From positions 29,011 to 93,010 of the forward strand of contig DVGW01000020.1 of assembly GCA_018712515.1 (NCBI GenBank): DNA of 64,000 nt, in the 5' to 3' direction. The stretch comes from Aphodovivens avicola (GTDB lineage: Bacteria > Actinomycetota > Coriobacteriia > Coriobacteriales > Eggerthellaceae). Shown here one piece after another: positions 46,715 to 55,450 of this stretch. The notes beneath the pieces were generated by a model. The model was given only the letters and a program-made list of their open reading frames with translations, did not search any database and was not told the DNA's origin. A program made the position numbers and the translations under genes. The stretch's first letter is position 1. The number at the start of each line of letters is the position of its first letter.

Positions 46715-48805
46715 CTACGCCTCGACCTTCTCCACCTTGCAGGGCAGGGTCTTGATCAGGGCGAAGCCGGTGTCGGGATCGACGGCGTCCAGGCTGGCAA
46801 GGTCGTTGCAGTTGCCGTCGCGCCAGGCGGGCGCCATGTAGGCGCTGCCGCCGCCGTGGGGCAGGTGCACCGCGCCGCGCGCCATGCCGGCGATGCGGGC
46901 GGGGACGGTCAGGCTGCCGTAGCGGGTGCTCACGCGCACCCGGTCCTCGTCGGAGATGCCCAGCTCCGCCGCGTCCTCCGCGCAGATCTCGACATGGGGG
47001 TCGTCGAGCTTCGCGATGCCGGGGATGTTCGCCCCGAACGCCCCCATGCGCGCGTCGTCGCGCGCCCCGGTGGACAGCAGGAACGGCCATTCCTCTTCCG
47101 GTTCACCCATGAAGTCGCGGATGTCCGTGTACTTGGGCAAGGGATCGATGCCGAGCTCCTCCAGCACCGTCGATGCGATCTCGAACTTGCCCGACGGTGT
47201 GGGGAAGCCGGGCTGCCCGTCGGCGCGCAGCGTGCCGGAGGCGTACTTGCGGAACTCCGCGTCCTTGGGAACGGCGCGCGTCCACATGTCGGTGTAGGGC
47301 GTCACCGCGCCCGCCACCATCCACTCCCGCAGCTCCGCCTCGCTGTGCGGCAGGCCCTCGTCGGTTCCGAGCCGCTCGGCGATGCCGGCCATGATCAGCA
47401 CGTCGTTGCGCGCCTCGCCGGCGGGCTCCACGACGGGGTCGCGCACGAACGCGCCGTCGGGGCCGAACGCCAGGCGCGGCGTCTCGAACAGCGAGGCGGC
47501 GGGCAGGACGACGTCGGCCCAACGGCACTCCTCGGTGTAGAAGCGGTCGATCGCGATCAGGCACTCCAGCTTGGCGTAGGCGCGCTTCCACGTCGCGCTG
47601 TCGGGGAAGGTGGTCGACGGCGAGCCGCCCGTGACCAGCAGCCCGCGCACGGGGTAGGGGTCGTCCTCGAGCACCGCGTGCGGGAATCGGATGAAGTCGC
47701 CCTGGCCGATGTAGCGGTAAAACAGCGGGAACTCGCGCGCCCCGATCGGCTCGGCGGCGCCCTCGGGCAGCGCGTCGAGCGAGAACGCCTTGAACGGCCC
47801 CACGCCCTTCATGCGGAAGAACACGCCGCCCTCCGCATCCAGCTTGCCCGTGATCGCCCACAGCGTCCAGATGGCGCGCGCGTTGCGCAGCGCGGATGCC
47901 TGGTACTCGATGCCGGTGTAGAACACGAGCGGCGCGCGCGTCGTGGAGGCGAGGATATCGGCGAGCCGGCGGACGTCATCGACCGGGATGCCGCATTGGC
48001 GCGACAGGACCTCGAGCGACAGGGTGTCCAGGTAGGCGGCGAGCTCGTCGAAGCCGAGCGTGAAGTCGCGCACGAACCCCTCGTCGTAGCGCCCCTCGGC
48101 GACGATCACCTTGAGCAGCGCCAGGGCCAGCGCGCCGTCGGAGCCGGGGCGCACGGGCACCCACCAGTCGGCGAGCTCCCCGATGCCCGTCCGGCGCGGA
48201 TCGACCACGATGAGCCGGGCGCCGCGCTCCCGGGCGGCCTTGATGCGCTTGAGCAGGATGCGCGGCCCCTCGTCGCTGGCGGGGTTCTTGCCCCAGCACA
48301 CGATGACGTCGGCGTGCTCGATGTCGAAGAGCATCTGGCGCGTGGCCAGGCCGAACGTCGTCTGGGGGACGATCGTGTTGGCGGACAGGTTGCAGATCGA
48401 CGAGCACGAGGCGTCGTTGGGCGAGCCCAGGCGCCCCGCGAAGGCCTCCGCGCCCTTCTGCAGGCGCGCGACCGGCGTGCCCAGGATGCCGCGGCCGAAA
48501 TACGTCGCGAACGCGCGGGCTCCGTGGGCGTCGACGACGCCGCGGATGAGCTCGGCCGCGCGGTCGAGCGCCTCGTCCCAGGTCGCCTGGCGCAGCCTGC
48601 CCTCGCCGCGCTTCCCCTCGCGGATCATCGGATGCAGGATGCGCGCCTCGCCGTACAGGGCCTCGGCCGTGCGCGCCGCGCGCGGGCACACACGCCCCCG
48701 CGGCGAGTCCTTGTCGGCGCGCACCTTGGCGATGCGCCCGTCCTCGATGTCGACCACCACGTCGCAGGCGCCCTGGCACAGCCCGCAGATGACCTTCTTG
48801 CGCAT
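46715..48805 (-). CDS. Orphan cytoplasmic molybdopterin/tungstopterin oxidoreductase
   Basis: DMSO-reductase-superfamily protein of 696 residues. It has no signal peptide and starts directly at the FeS motif (CGLCQGACDVVV, with a further Cys in GRVCPRA near 45). Bis-MGD-binding regions follow: CWGKNPASDEGPRIL, LIVVDPRRTGIGELAD, and C-terminal MPT-binding SAYMAPAWRDGNCNDL. A cysteine in SCSSICNLSAN near 145 is a candidate metal ligand. No FeS or membrane subunit is nearby. The overall look is closest to the acetylene-hydratase/formate-dehydrogenase-like branch that includes gut catechol dehydroxylases, but those carry Tat signals. Substrate unknown. Confidence 0.85.
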   Translation of the reverse strand: MRKKVICGLCQGACDVVVDIEDGRIAKVRADKDSPRGRVCPRAARTAEALYGEARILHPMIREGKRGEGRLRQATWDEALDRAAELIRGVVDAHGARAFATYFGRGILGTPVARLQKGAEAFAGRLGSPNDASCSSICNLSANTIVPQTTFGLATRQMLFDIEHADVIVCWGKNPASDEGPRILLKRIKAARERGARLIVVDPRRTGIGELADWWVPVRPGSDGALALALLKVIVAEGRYDEGFVRDFTLGFDELAAYLDTLSLEVLSRQCGIPVDDVRRLADILASTTRAPLVFYTGIEYQASALRNARAIWTLWAITGKLDAEGGVFFRMKGVGPFKAFSLDALPEGAAEPIGAREFPLFYRYIGQGDFIRFPHAVLEDDPYPVRGLLVTGGSPSTTFPDSATWKRAYAKLECLIAIDRFYTEECRWADVVLPAASLFETPRLAFGPDGAFVRDPVVEPAGEARNDVLIMAGIAERLGTDEGLPHSEAELREWMVAGAVTPYTDMWTRAVPKDAEFRKYASGTLRADGQPGFPTPSGKFEIASTVLEELGIDPLPKYTDIRDFMGEPEEEWPFLLSTGARDDARMGAFGANIPGIAKLDDPHVEICAEDAAELGISDEDRVRVSTRYGSLTVPARIAGMARGAVHLPHGGGSAYMAPAWRDGNCNDLASLDAVDPDTGFALIKTLPCKVEKVEA

Positions 48806-48998
48806 CCCGATCCCCCTGTCCGACGGTCCGTCCTTTTTCGCTTGAACCGTATGCTAGACCCGCGGCCGGCGCTTGTCGATGGGGAGGCGCTGCGATCCCT
48901 CCCTGACGGACGGCGCGGAGGCGATTGTCCGGTATACTGGGCGCGTATCATCTCCGGTCGGAACGCGTTCCGATCACCGTCGATGCGAGGAGGCTCCC

Positions 48999-49616
48999 AT
49001 GACCCAACCGTTGAAAATCGGCGTGCTGCTGTCGGGCAGCGGCACGAACCTGCAGGCGATCATCGACGAGGTGCGCGACGCCGCGCTGCCGGTGGACATC
49101 GTGAAGGTGGTCTCCTCGCGCCCCGACGCCTACGGCATCGAGCGTGCGCAGCAGGCGGGCATCCCCGTCGTCGTGCTGAACCGCCAGATCTACGCCGATC
49201 CCCAGGCCGCCGACCAGATGATCGTCGACGAGCTGCGCGCGGCGGGCGCCGAGTACGTCGCGATGGCGGGCTACATGCGCAAGCTCACGCCGGTGGTGCT
49301 CGACGCGTTCCCCGACCGTGTCCTCAACCTGCATCCGGCGCTGCTGCCGTCGTTCAAGGGCGCGCATGCCATCCAGGACGCCTTCGACGCGGGCGTCAAG
49401 GTGACGGGCGTCACGGTGCACCTCGCCAACGAGGACTACGACAAGGGCCCCATCGTCGCCCAGGAGCCGGTGCGCATCGAGGAGGGCATGACGCTCGACG
49501 AGCTGGAGGCGGCCATCCACGCCGTCGAGCACGTGCTGTACCCGCGCGTGCTGCGCCAGCTGGCGGAGGGCCGCATCGCGGTGGGCACGGACCGCAAGGT
49601 CCGCATCGCGCAGTAG
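48999..49616 (+). CDS. purN: Phosphoribosylglycinamide formyltransferase
   Basis: Third purine step: transfers formyl from 10-formyl-THF to GAR; 205 residues. KIGVLLSGSGTNLQAII binds phosphate, and the folate-site motif VLNLHPALLPSFKGAHAI (about 108-125) and VTGVTVHLANEDYDKGPI with the catalytic Asp (about 138-156) are intact. The ATG at 48999 follows GCGAGGAGG; the open frame continues 42 codons upstream without similarity. A TATACT near 48931 may be its -10. Confidence 0.96.
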   Translation: MTQPLKIGVLLSGSGTNLQAIIDEVRDAALPVDIVKVVSSRPDAYGIERAQQAGIPVVVLNRQIYADPQAADQMIVDELRAAGAEYVAMAGYMRKLTPVVLDAFPDRVLNLHPALLPSFKGAHAIQDAFDAGVKVTGVTVHLANEDYDKGPIVAQEPVRIEEGMTLDELEAAIHAVEHVLYPRVLRQLAEGRIAVGTDRKVRIAQ

Positions 49617-49631
49617 GACGGAGGCGCTCAA

Positions 49632-50624
49632 TTGGACAAGACGACGCTTCAAAACATCATTTCCGACCTGGGCGCCGGGCGCACGCCCGCGCTCCCGATC
49701 GAGGAGTTCCCCTGCTTCTCGCCGGCGGCGCTCGAGGGCAACGAGCACGTCGACCCGACATACCTGCAGGTCATCGCTGGCAGTCTGACTGCGGCGGACA
49801 TCCCCGTGTTTGAGCGCGCCCTGCGCGCGATGGACGAGGGCGACCTGGCGTGGATCGGCTTCAAGGTCGTCTACGACGCCGCCGAGGCGTGCCGCAACAC
49901 CGACAACGAGGTCACCAAGAAGTACGGCGACGTCGGTTCGGCCGACGGGGAGCCGCTCGTGTTCTTCTGCAACGACGCCAAGGAGATCGTGGCGTCGCGC
50001 GCCTACTCCGACCGCGACAAGTTCCAGATGAAGGACGCCACCCGCGGCCCCAGCATGCACAACGAGCAGTTCGAGGGCCTCACCTGGCTTTCCGTGCCGC
50101 TGTTCGACGCGGTGCGCGTGTGGCTGCTGGGCGCCTCGGACGCGGCGAGCGAGGTCGCCGCGTTGGCCGCGCACGTGGGCTTCGAGGTGACGGCGGTCGA
50201 CTACGATGCCGCCTACCTCAACGAGGGCCGCTTCCCCGACGCGCACCGCATCCTGCTCGAGGGCGGCGACTTCGACGGGTTGGCGGATCTGGCGTGCGCG
50301 CCCGAGGACTACGTGTGCGTGCTGACGCGCGGCCACATGTTCGACCCCGAGGGCTGCGTGTGGGCGACCCGCCACGGCGCGCGCTACGTGGGCATGATGG
50401 GCTGCAAGGGCAAAAACGACACCGTGCACGACCTCGTGCTCGCCAAGGGCGCGACTGAGGAGGATTGGGAGCGCGTCAAGCGCCCGATCGGCCTCAAGTT
50501 CGGCGCCAAGACGCCCGCCGAGCTCGCCATCGCGATCGTCGCGGAGCTTGTGGACGTGCGCTACCGCGACCGCTACAGCGCCGAGGCACGCGCCCGGCAC
50601 GAGGCGAGCCTGGGCAGGGAGTAG
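49632..50624 (+). CDS. XdhC/CoxI-family protein
   Basis: Protein of 330 residues. The C-terminal half is Rossmann-like (VRVWLLGASDAASEVAALAA, then FEVTAVDYDA, VCVLTRGHMFD, ARYVGMMGCKGKND), which is the XdhC pattern. XdhC proteins insert or sulphurate molybdenum cofactor for hydroxylases such as xanthine dehydrogenase. The TTG start follows CGGAGG. It is 15 bases after purN and lies near an orphan molybdopterin enzyme, although XdhC normally serves a different molybdoenzyme class and no xanthine dehydrogenase is visible here. Confidence 0.8.
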   Translation: MDKTTLQNIISDLGAGRTPALPIEEFPCFSPAALEGNEHVDPTYLQVIAGSLTAADIPVFERALRAMDEGDLAWIGFKVVYDAAEACRNTDNEVTKKYGDVGSADGEPLVFFCNDAKEIVASRAYSDRDKFQMKDATRGPSMHNEQFEGLTWLSVPLFDAVRVWLLGASDAASEVAALAAHVGFEVTAVDYDAAYLNEGRFPDAHRILLEGGDFDGLADLACAPEDYVCVLTRGHMFDPEGCVWATRHGARYVGMMGCKGKNDTVHDLVLAKGATEEDWERVKRPIGLKFGAKTPAELAIAIVAELVDVRYRDRYSAEARARHEASLGRE

Positions 50625-50733
50625 CCCTGATCGGGCGTTTTCGTGCGCTCGCCCGGCGCGATGCGTAAAATTCCCGTCAAGGCTGGTATCCTGATTTCAT
50701 ATGCGTTATCGGGCGAGGAGGTTTGCATCCATC

Positions 50734-52329
50734 ATGGAAAATCCCAAAGTGAAGCGCGTTCTCATGTCCGTCACCGACAAGACGGGCGTCGTCGAATTCG
50801 CGCGTGCGCTGCACGATGAGTTCGGCGCCGAGATCATCTCGACGGGCGGCACCGCCCGCGCCATCGCGGAAGGCGGCGTGCCGGTCACCCCGATCGATGC
50901 GGTGACGAAGTTCCCCGAGATGATGGACGGCCGCGTCAAGACCCTGCACCCCATGGTGCACGGCGGCCTTCTGGCCAAGCGCGACAACCCGCAGCACATG
51001 GCCGAGGCCGACGAGCACGGCATCCAGATGATCGACATGGTGGTCGTGAACCTCTACGCCTTCGAGAAGACGGTCGCCGGCGGCGCCGACTTCGACACCT
51101 GCATCGAGAACATCGACATCGGCGGCCCGTCCATGCTGCGCTCCGCCGCCAAGAACCACGCGTCGGTCGCCGTGGTCACCGACCCCGCCAGCTACGACGC
51201 CATCCTCGAGGAGATGCGCGCCAACGGCGGCGCCACCACGCTCGAGACCCGCCGCAAGCTGGCGCTCGAGGTGTTCCGGACCACCAACGCCTACGACGGC
51301 GCGATCGCCCGTTGGCTGGGAGAGCAGCTCGACGCGGGCTACGGCCTGCCCGACGAGATGCCCGATGCGGTCGACCTGCACCTGGCGAAGCAGCAGGGCC
51401 TGCGCTACGGCGAGAACCCGCATCAGAAGGCGGCGTTCTACCGCCTCGACGAGTTCGCCCAGCCGCACAGCCTGGTCAACGCCGAGCAGCTCAACGGCAA
51501 GGAGCTCTCCTACAACAACCTGCTCGACACCGACGCGTGCTGGTCGCTCGTGCGCGAGTTCGACGAGCCCGCCGTGGTGATCCTGAAGCACCAGAACCCT
51601 TGCGGATCGGCGGTGGCCGCCACGGTGGCCGAGGCCTACGACAAGGCCTTCGCGTGCGATCCCAAGAGCGCGTTCGGCGGCATCATCGCGGCCAACGTCG
51701 AGGTGTCCCAGGAGATGGTCGAGCACATCAACGAGAACAAGCAGTTCATCGAGGTCGTCATCGCCCCCGGCTACGAGCAGGGCGCGCTCGAGCTGCTGCA
51801 GCAGAAGAAGAACGTGCGCGTGCTGCGCACCGGCGGCGTCGACGCGCCCGTGGCGGTGGAGTTCCGCAGCGTCGACGGCGGCATGCTGGTGCAGAACGTC
51901 GACCGCGTCAACGAGAAGCCCGAGGACTTCACCGTGCCCACCAAGCGCAAGCCCACCGACGAGGAGATGCATGAGCTGCTGTTCGCGTGGCGCGTGTGCA
52001 AGGGCGTCAAGTCCAACGCGATCCTCGTGTCCAAAGACCACGCGGGCATCGGCATGGGCCCCGGGCAGCCCAACCGCGTCGACTCGGCCGAGCTTGCCTG
52101 CAAGCGCGCCCACGAGGCGTGCGAGCGCATGGGCGTGCCGGCAGAGGGCCTGGTCGCGGCGTCGGATGCGTTCTTCCCGTTCCGCGACAACATCGACACG
52201 CTGGCGAGCTACGGCGTGACCGCCATCATCCAGCCCGGCGGCTCCATCCGCGACGATGAGAGCATCCAGGCGTGCGACGAGCACGGCATCGCCATGGTGT
52301 TCACCGGTCACCGCCACTTCAGGCACTAG
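50734..52329 (+). CDS. purH: Bifunctional AICAR formyltransferase / IMP cyclohydrolase
   Basis: Last two purine steps. The 531-residue product has an N-terminal MGS-like cyclohydrolase domain (VKRVLMSVTDKTGVVEFARA, IISTGGTARAIAEGG, GRVKTLHPMVHGGLL). The C-terminal transformylase has LRYGENPHQKAAFY, LKHQNPCGSAVA, and SDAFFPFRDNIDTLASYGV. The ATG at 50734 fits family starts; GAGGAGG is 12 bases upstream, a little far. A same-frame ATG at 50701 is almost at the likely transcription start (TATCCT 50685-50690) and is less likely. Confidence 0.95.
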   Translation: MENPKVKRVLMSVTDKTGVVEFARALHDEFGAEIISTGGTARAIAEGGVPVTPIDAVTKFPEMMDGRVKTLHPMVHGGLLAKRDNPQHMAEADEHGIQMIDMVVVNLYAFEKTVAGGADFDTCIENIDIGGPSMLRSAAKNHASVAVVTDPASYDAILEEMRANGGATTLETRRKLALEVFRTTNAYDGAIARWLGEQLDAGYGLPDEMPDAVDLHLAKQQGLRYGENPHQKAAFYRLDEFAQPHSLVNAEQLNGKELSYNNLLDTDACWSLVREFDEPAVVILKHQNPCGSAVAATVAEAYDKAFACDPKSAFGGIIAANVEVSQEMVEHINENKQFIEVVIAPGYEQGALELLQQKKNVRVLRTGGVDAPVAVEFRSVDGGMLVQNVDRVNEKPEDFTVPTKRKPTDEEMHELLFAWRVCKGVKSNAILVSKDHAGIGMGPGQPNRVDSAELACKRAHEACERMGVPAEGLVAASDAFFPFRDNIDTLASYGVTAIIQPGGSIRDDESIQACDEHGIAMVFTGHRHFRH

Positions 52330-52334
52330 CTCTG

Positions 52335-52488
52335 GCGCCGGCCTTCTGGCCGGCGCGCCCCGCGAGGGGCCGGGCGGCGGGGCACGTGTTCAGACAGGTC
52401 CTCGCCCTCTGACCAACGCGTTCTTCGATCGCGTTCAAGGGGCTGCGGATACTGCGCGCGAGCCCCGCCGCCCGGCCCCTTGCGGGGC
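52335..52488. repeat. Hairpin plus long 27-base inverted repeat after purH
   Basis: A perfect 9-base stem GCGCCGGCC/GGCCGGCGC (52335-52356) comes first. It is followed by a 27-base arm at 52357-52383 (starting GCCCCGCGAGGGGCCGGG) that pairs with 52462-52488 at 26 of 27 positions, plus one G-T wobble. The 78-base loop contains CACGTGTTCAGACAGG. The design, a hairpin at a gene end followed by a long hairpin, recalls the two elements flanking hisE. Confidence 0.75.
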
Positions 52489-52551
52489 AGTCCAAAATCG
52501 GCGGCGTCGCCTTCTTTGCGAAGCGGCGCTTCCCTAAGGGGGGAGAGGGAT

Positions 52552-53448
52552 ATGCACGAGCTTTCCGATGACAAGATCTTCTATGCGTTCTCCAAGGATC
52601 TGGAGCCGGCTTTGACGGTCGCTTCGGGCGAGACGGTGCGCATCCGCACCAAGGATTGCTTCGGCAACCAGATCCGCACGCCCGAAGACGAGCTCGACTC
52701 CATCGACTGGGATGCGATCAATCCCGCCACCGGCCCGATTTTCGTCGAGGGGGCCAAGGCGGGCGGCGCGCTCAAGGTGGCGATCGACCGCATCGAGCTG
52801 GATCTCCAGACCGCGAGCTGCACGGGCAAGGACGAGGGCGTCTACGGCGATCGCCTGGACGCCTGGAGCACGCGTCTGTGCGCCATCGAGGGCGACGAGC
52901 TGGTGTGGGATGATAAGGTGCGCCTGCCGCTCGATCCCATGATCGGCGTCATCGGCGTCGCTCCCGCGGGCGAGCCGGTCAACTGCGGCACGCCGTCCAC
53001 GCACGGCGGCAACATGGACACCACGCAGATCGGCGCGGGCGCCGCGCTGTACTTCCCGGTGGCGGTCGACGGCGCGCTGTTCGGCTGCGGCGACATGCAC
53101 GCCGTCATGGGCGACGGCGAGGTGAGCGTGTCGGGCGCCGAGGTCGCCGGTTATGCCACCGTCACGCTGACGGCGCTGCCCGAGCTCGTCATCGACACCC
53201 CGCTTATCGAGACCGCCGACGAGTTCGGCGTCATCTTCTCGGCCCCCTCGCTCGACGAGGCGGCCGACGGCGCCGTGCATCGCATGGTCGACCTCGTCGC
53301 CGCGCGCACGGGCCAGGATCCCGCCGATCTGGTGATGCTGTTCAGCCTGTGCGGCGACGTGCGCGTCAGCCAGATGGTCGACCCCAACAAGACCGTCCGC
53401 TTCATGGTTCCCAAGCGCGTCCTGGACGCGTACGGATTCTCGCTGTAG
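52552..53448 (+). CDS. Acetamidase/formamidase family protein
   Basis: Amidohydrolase of 298 residues that should release ammonia from formamide, acetamide or a related short amide. Family motifs: SGETVRIRTKDCFGNQI near 32, INPATGPIFVEGAKAGGALKVAI near 60, MIGVIGVAP near 143, CGTPSTHGGNMDTTQI near 157, and LFGCGDMHAVMGDGEVSVSGAE near 180. GGGGGAGAGG precedes the ATG at 52552. The frame runs 24 codons further upstream into the inverted-repeat region without similarity. Confidence 0.9.
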   Translation: MHELSDDKIFYAFSKDLEPALTVASGETVRIRTKDCFGNQIRTPEDELDSIDWDAINPATGPIFVEGAKAGGALKVAIDRIELDLQTASCTGKDEGVYGDRLDAWSTRLCAIEGDELVWDDKVRLPLDPMIGVIGVAPAGEPVNCGTPSTHGGNMDTTQIGAGAALYFPVAVDGALFGCGDMHAVMGDGEVSVSGAEVAGYATVTLTALPELVIDTPLIETADEFGVIFSAPSLDEAADGAVHRMVDLVAARTGQDPADLVMLFSLCGDVRVSQMVDPNKTVRFMVPKRVLDAYGFSL

Positions 53449-53471
53449 GCAGCCGCGGATTCGAGGGCGAC

Positions 53472-54650
53472 GTGAAGGGCAGCAACATCCGGCTTCTGCT
53501 GATCGGCCTGGTGATCATCATCGTGTGCGCGGTGGTGTTCATGCGCGGCGACCAGCTGGTCGAGCTCGTCGAGACCATGAAGCAGGGCGCCACGCTGCCC
53601 CTGATCGCCGCCATCTGCACGCAGCTGGGCAAGTACCTCTCGCAAAGCTTCGCCTACTCGCATTGCTTCAAAGCGGTCAACGAGCGCATGAAACCGCGCT
53701 CGACGCTGCCGCTCGTGTTCGGCACGTTCTTCATGAACACGATCGCGCCCTCGCTCAACCTGGCGGGCACGACGCTCGTGGTCAACGACGCGCGCAAGCG
53801 CGGCATCGAGGCGGGCAAGGCCACCTCGGCGGCGCTGCTCATGCAGATCACGATCGACGGCGCGTTCGCCACCATCATGATCTCCGCCTTCATCATGCTG
53901 GCGCTCACCGTCGGCCTGTCGCCGCTTTGGTTCCTCGTGGGCATGCTCGTCATCGTGCTCGTGAGCGTCATGATCCTGATCATGGTGCTCGGACGTCGCC
54001 GCCCGGCCATCGTGCTGCGCGCGCTGAGTCCGATCGAGCGCCTGGTCAACAGCGTGCTCGTGCGCTTCAAGAAGAAGCCGCTCAACCCCTGGGCGGGCAA
54101 GCTGGTCACCTCGTTCTCGGACGCGGCGGGCCTCATCGGCCAGAACCCGCGCCCCACGCTCGAGGCGTACGGCTGCTCGATCATCGCGTCGCTGTGCGAG
54201 CTGTCGTGCTTCTGCCTGGTGGGACTGGCGTTCGGCGTCACGTCGATCGAGCCGCTCGTCTGCGGCTACGTCGTCGCCACGCTGTTCGCCATGATCTCCA
54301 TCACGCCGCAGGGCGTGGGCGTGGTCGAGGCGATGGTGGTCGTCGCGTTCACGGCGTTCGGCGAGTCGAGCGCCGCCGGCATGGCGATCGGCCTGGTGTA
54401 CCGCGGCATCGTGTTCTGGATGCCGTTCATCATCGGCGCCATCCTCATCAACGTCACCAAGACGTTCCGCGGCGAGGTGGAAAAACCCGCTGCCGAGGCC
54501 GAGCCCGCCGCCGAGGCGCAGGGTGCCTCTCCCAAACGCCACCTGAGGCTTCCCCAGTACGACATCCCGACGCTCAGCCAGGAGAAGGTTGTCCCGCTCA
54601 AGACCGAGATCATCGAAGAAAGGTCCGCATCCGATGAAGACCCTGCTTGA
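53472..54650 (+). CDS. YbhN/AglD-type integral membrane protein (LPG synthase TM-like)
   Basis: Membrane protein of 392 residues with about eight hydrophobic segments matching the lysylphosphatidylglycerol synthase transmembrane/UPF0104 family. Conserved features are LPLVFGTFFMNTIAPSLNLAGT (about 85-106) and MISITPQGVGVVEAMVVVAF (about 275-295), the typical PxGxGxxE loop. It lacks the synthetase domain. A soluble tail of about 60 residues is Ala/Glu-rich. The GTG at 53472 follows GAGGG. It overlaps the thioesterase gene by 17 bases, so they form an operon. Confidence 0.83.
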   Translation: MKGSNIRLLLIGLVIIIVCAVVFMRGDQLVELVETMKQGATLPLIAAICTQLGKYLSQSFAYSHCFKAVNERMKPRSTLPLVFGTFFMNTIAPSLNLAGTTLVVNDARKRGIEAGKATSAALLMQITIDGAFATIMISAFIMLALTVGLSPLWFLVGMLVIVLVSVMILIMVLGRRRPAIVLRALSPIERLVNSVLVRFKKKPLNPWAGKLVTSFSDAAGLIGQNPRPTLEAYGCSIIASLCELSCFCLVGLAFGVTSIEPLVCGYVVATLFAMISITPQGVGVVEAMVVVAFTAFGESSAAGMAIGLVYRGIVFWMPFIIGAILINVTKTFRGEVEKPAAEAEPAAEAQGASPKRHLRLPQYDIPTLSQEKVVPLKTEIIEERSASDEDPA

Positions 54651-55113
54651 TGTGCTGGGCATCTCCGTCGTGGAGATCACGCCCGACCATGTGGAGCTGA
54701 CGATGCCCATCAGCCAGGATGTTCTGCAGGAATGGGGCTTTCTGCACGGCGGCGCGACGCTCGCGCTGCTCGAGTCGGCGGCCAGCTACGGCGCCGCCGC
54801 CCGCACCGATCCGGCGGTCGAGCGCCCCTTCGGCATCAACCTCGACGTCACCCATCGCAAAAGCGGCAAGCTCGGCGGTATGGTGCGCGGCGTGGCCGAC
54901 GTCGACCGCGAGGAGCCTTCGCGCCACGGCGGTCGCAAGCAGTTCTGGCGCATCGCCGCCTACGACGAGACGGGTGATGTGCTCTCCGAGGGCACGATGC
55001 TCACGATGATCTCGCCGCTTGCGCGCCTGGCCGAAAAGGGCATCGAAGCCCCGGAGATCTCCTACACCGGTCCCTGCCAGGATCGCCCCGTCGTCCACGG
55101 GGACGGAAAGTAG
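54634..55113 (+). CDS. PaaI-type hotdog thioesterase
   Basis: Acyl-CoA thioesterase-like protein of 159 residues with one hotdog fold. The helix motif WGFLHGGATLALLESAASYG (about 30-49) and the following strand FGINLDVTHRKSG match PaaI/YbgC-like enzymes, which hydrolyse aryl- or acyl-CoA. The ATG at 54634 lies within the end of the preceding membrane-protein gene; AAAGG is 11 bases upstream. Substrate unknown. Confidence 0.85.
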   Translation: MKTLLDVLGISVVEITPDHVELTMPISQDVLQEWGFLHGGATLALLESAASYGAAARTDPAVERPFGINLDVTHRKSGKLGGMVRGVADVDREEPSRHGGRKQFWRIAAYDETGDVLSEGTMLTMISPLARLAEKGIEAPEISYTGPCQDRPVVHGDGK

Positions 55114-55450
55114 GCCTCACGCTGCGCCATTCCGCCGGGGGCGTCGGCATCCCCGCGCAATCAGGCTCGCTGCCTCAAGACGATATACGCGTCCGCTCGA
55201 CCCCTGCTGCCTCCGCGCCGGCGCCTGCGCACCCGTGCCGATGCACGCATCCCCCTTTTGAGAAAAAATGCATCCTGTGAGGCGATTGCGCTTTTCAACC
55301 GATCGTCGCATCGCCTGCGGTGCTAGACTTAGGCCCATACGGCGAAACGGCGCACGCGCGTCGAGCGCGGCGGGGGCGCAGGGGAGTGCGCGTCCGCCGC
55401 GCCGCGTCCGCCTTCCCGCTGATCCGATCCTCAACGCAAGGAGGTAACCG
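55114..55450. other. Intergenic, nothing recognised
   Basis: About 335 bases without a supported gene. An AT-rich patch near 55258-55275 and CTAGACTTAGG near 55323 could be part of the promoter of the next gene, but no convincing -35/-10 pair was found. Confidence 0.5.

Noticed and set aside
46856..49813. A 985-codon plus-strand frame antisense to the molybdopterin gene and running through purN
   Set aside because: It covers two clear genes and has no recognisable domain.
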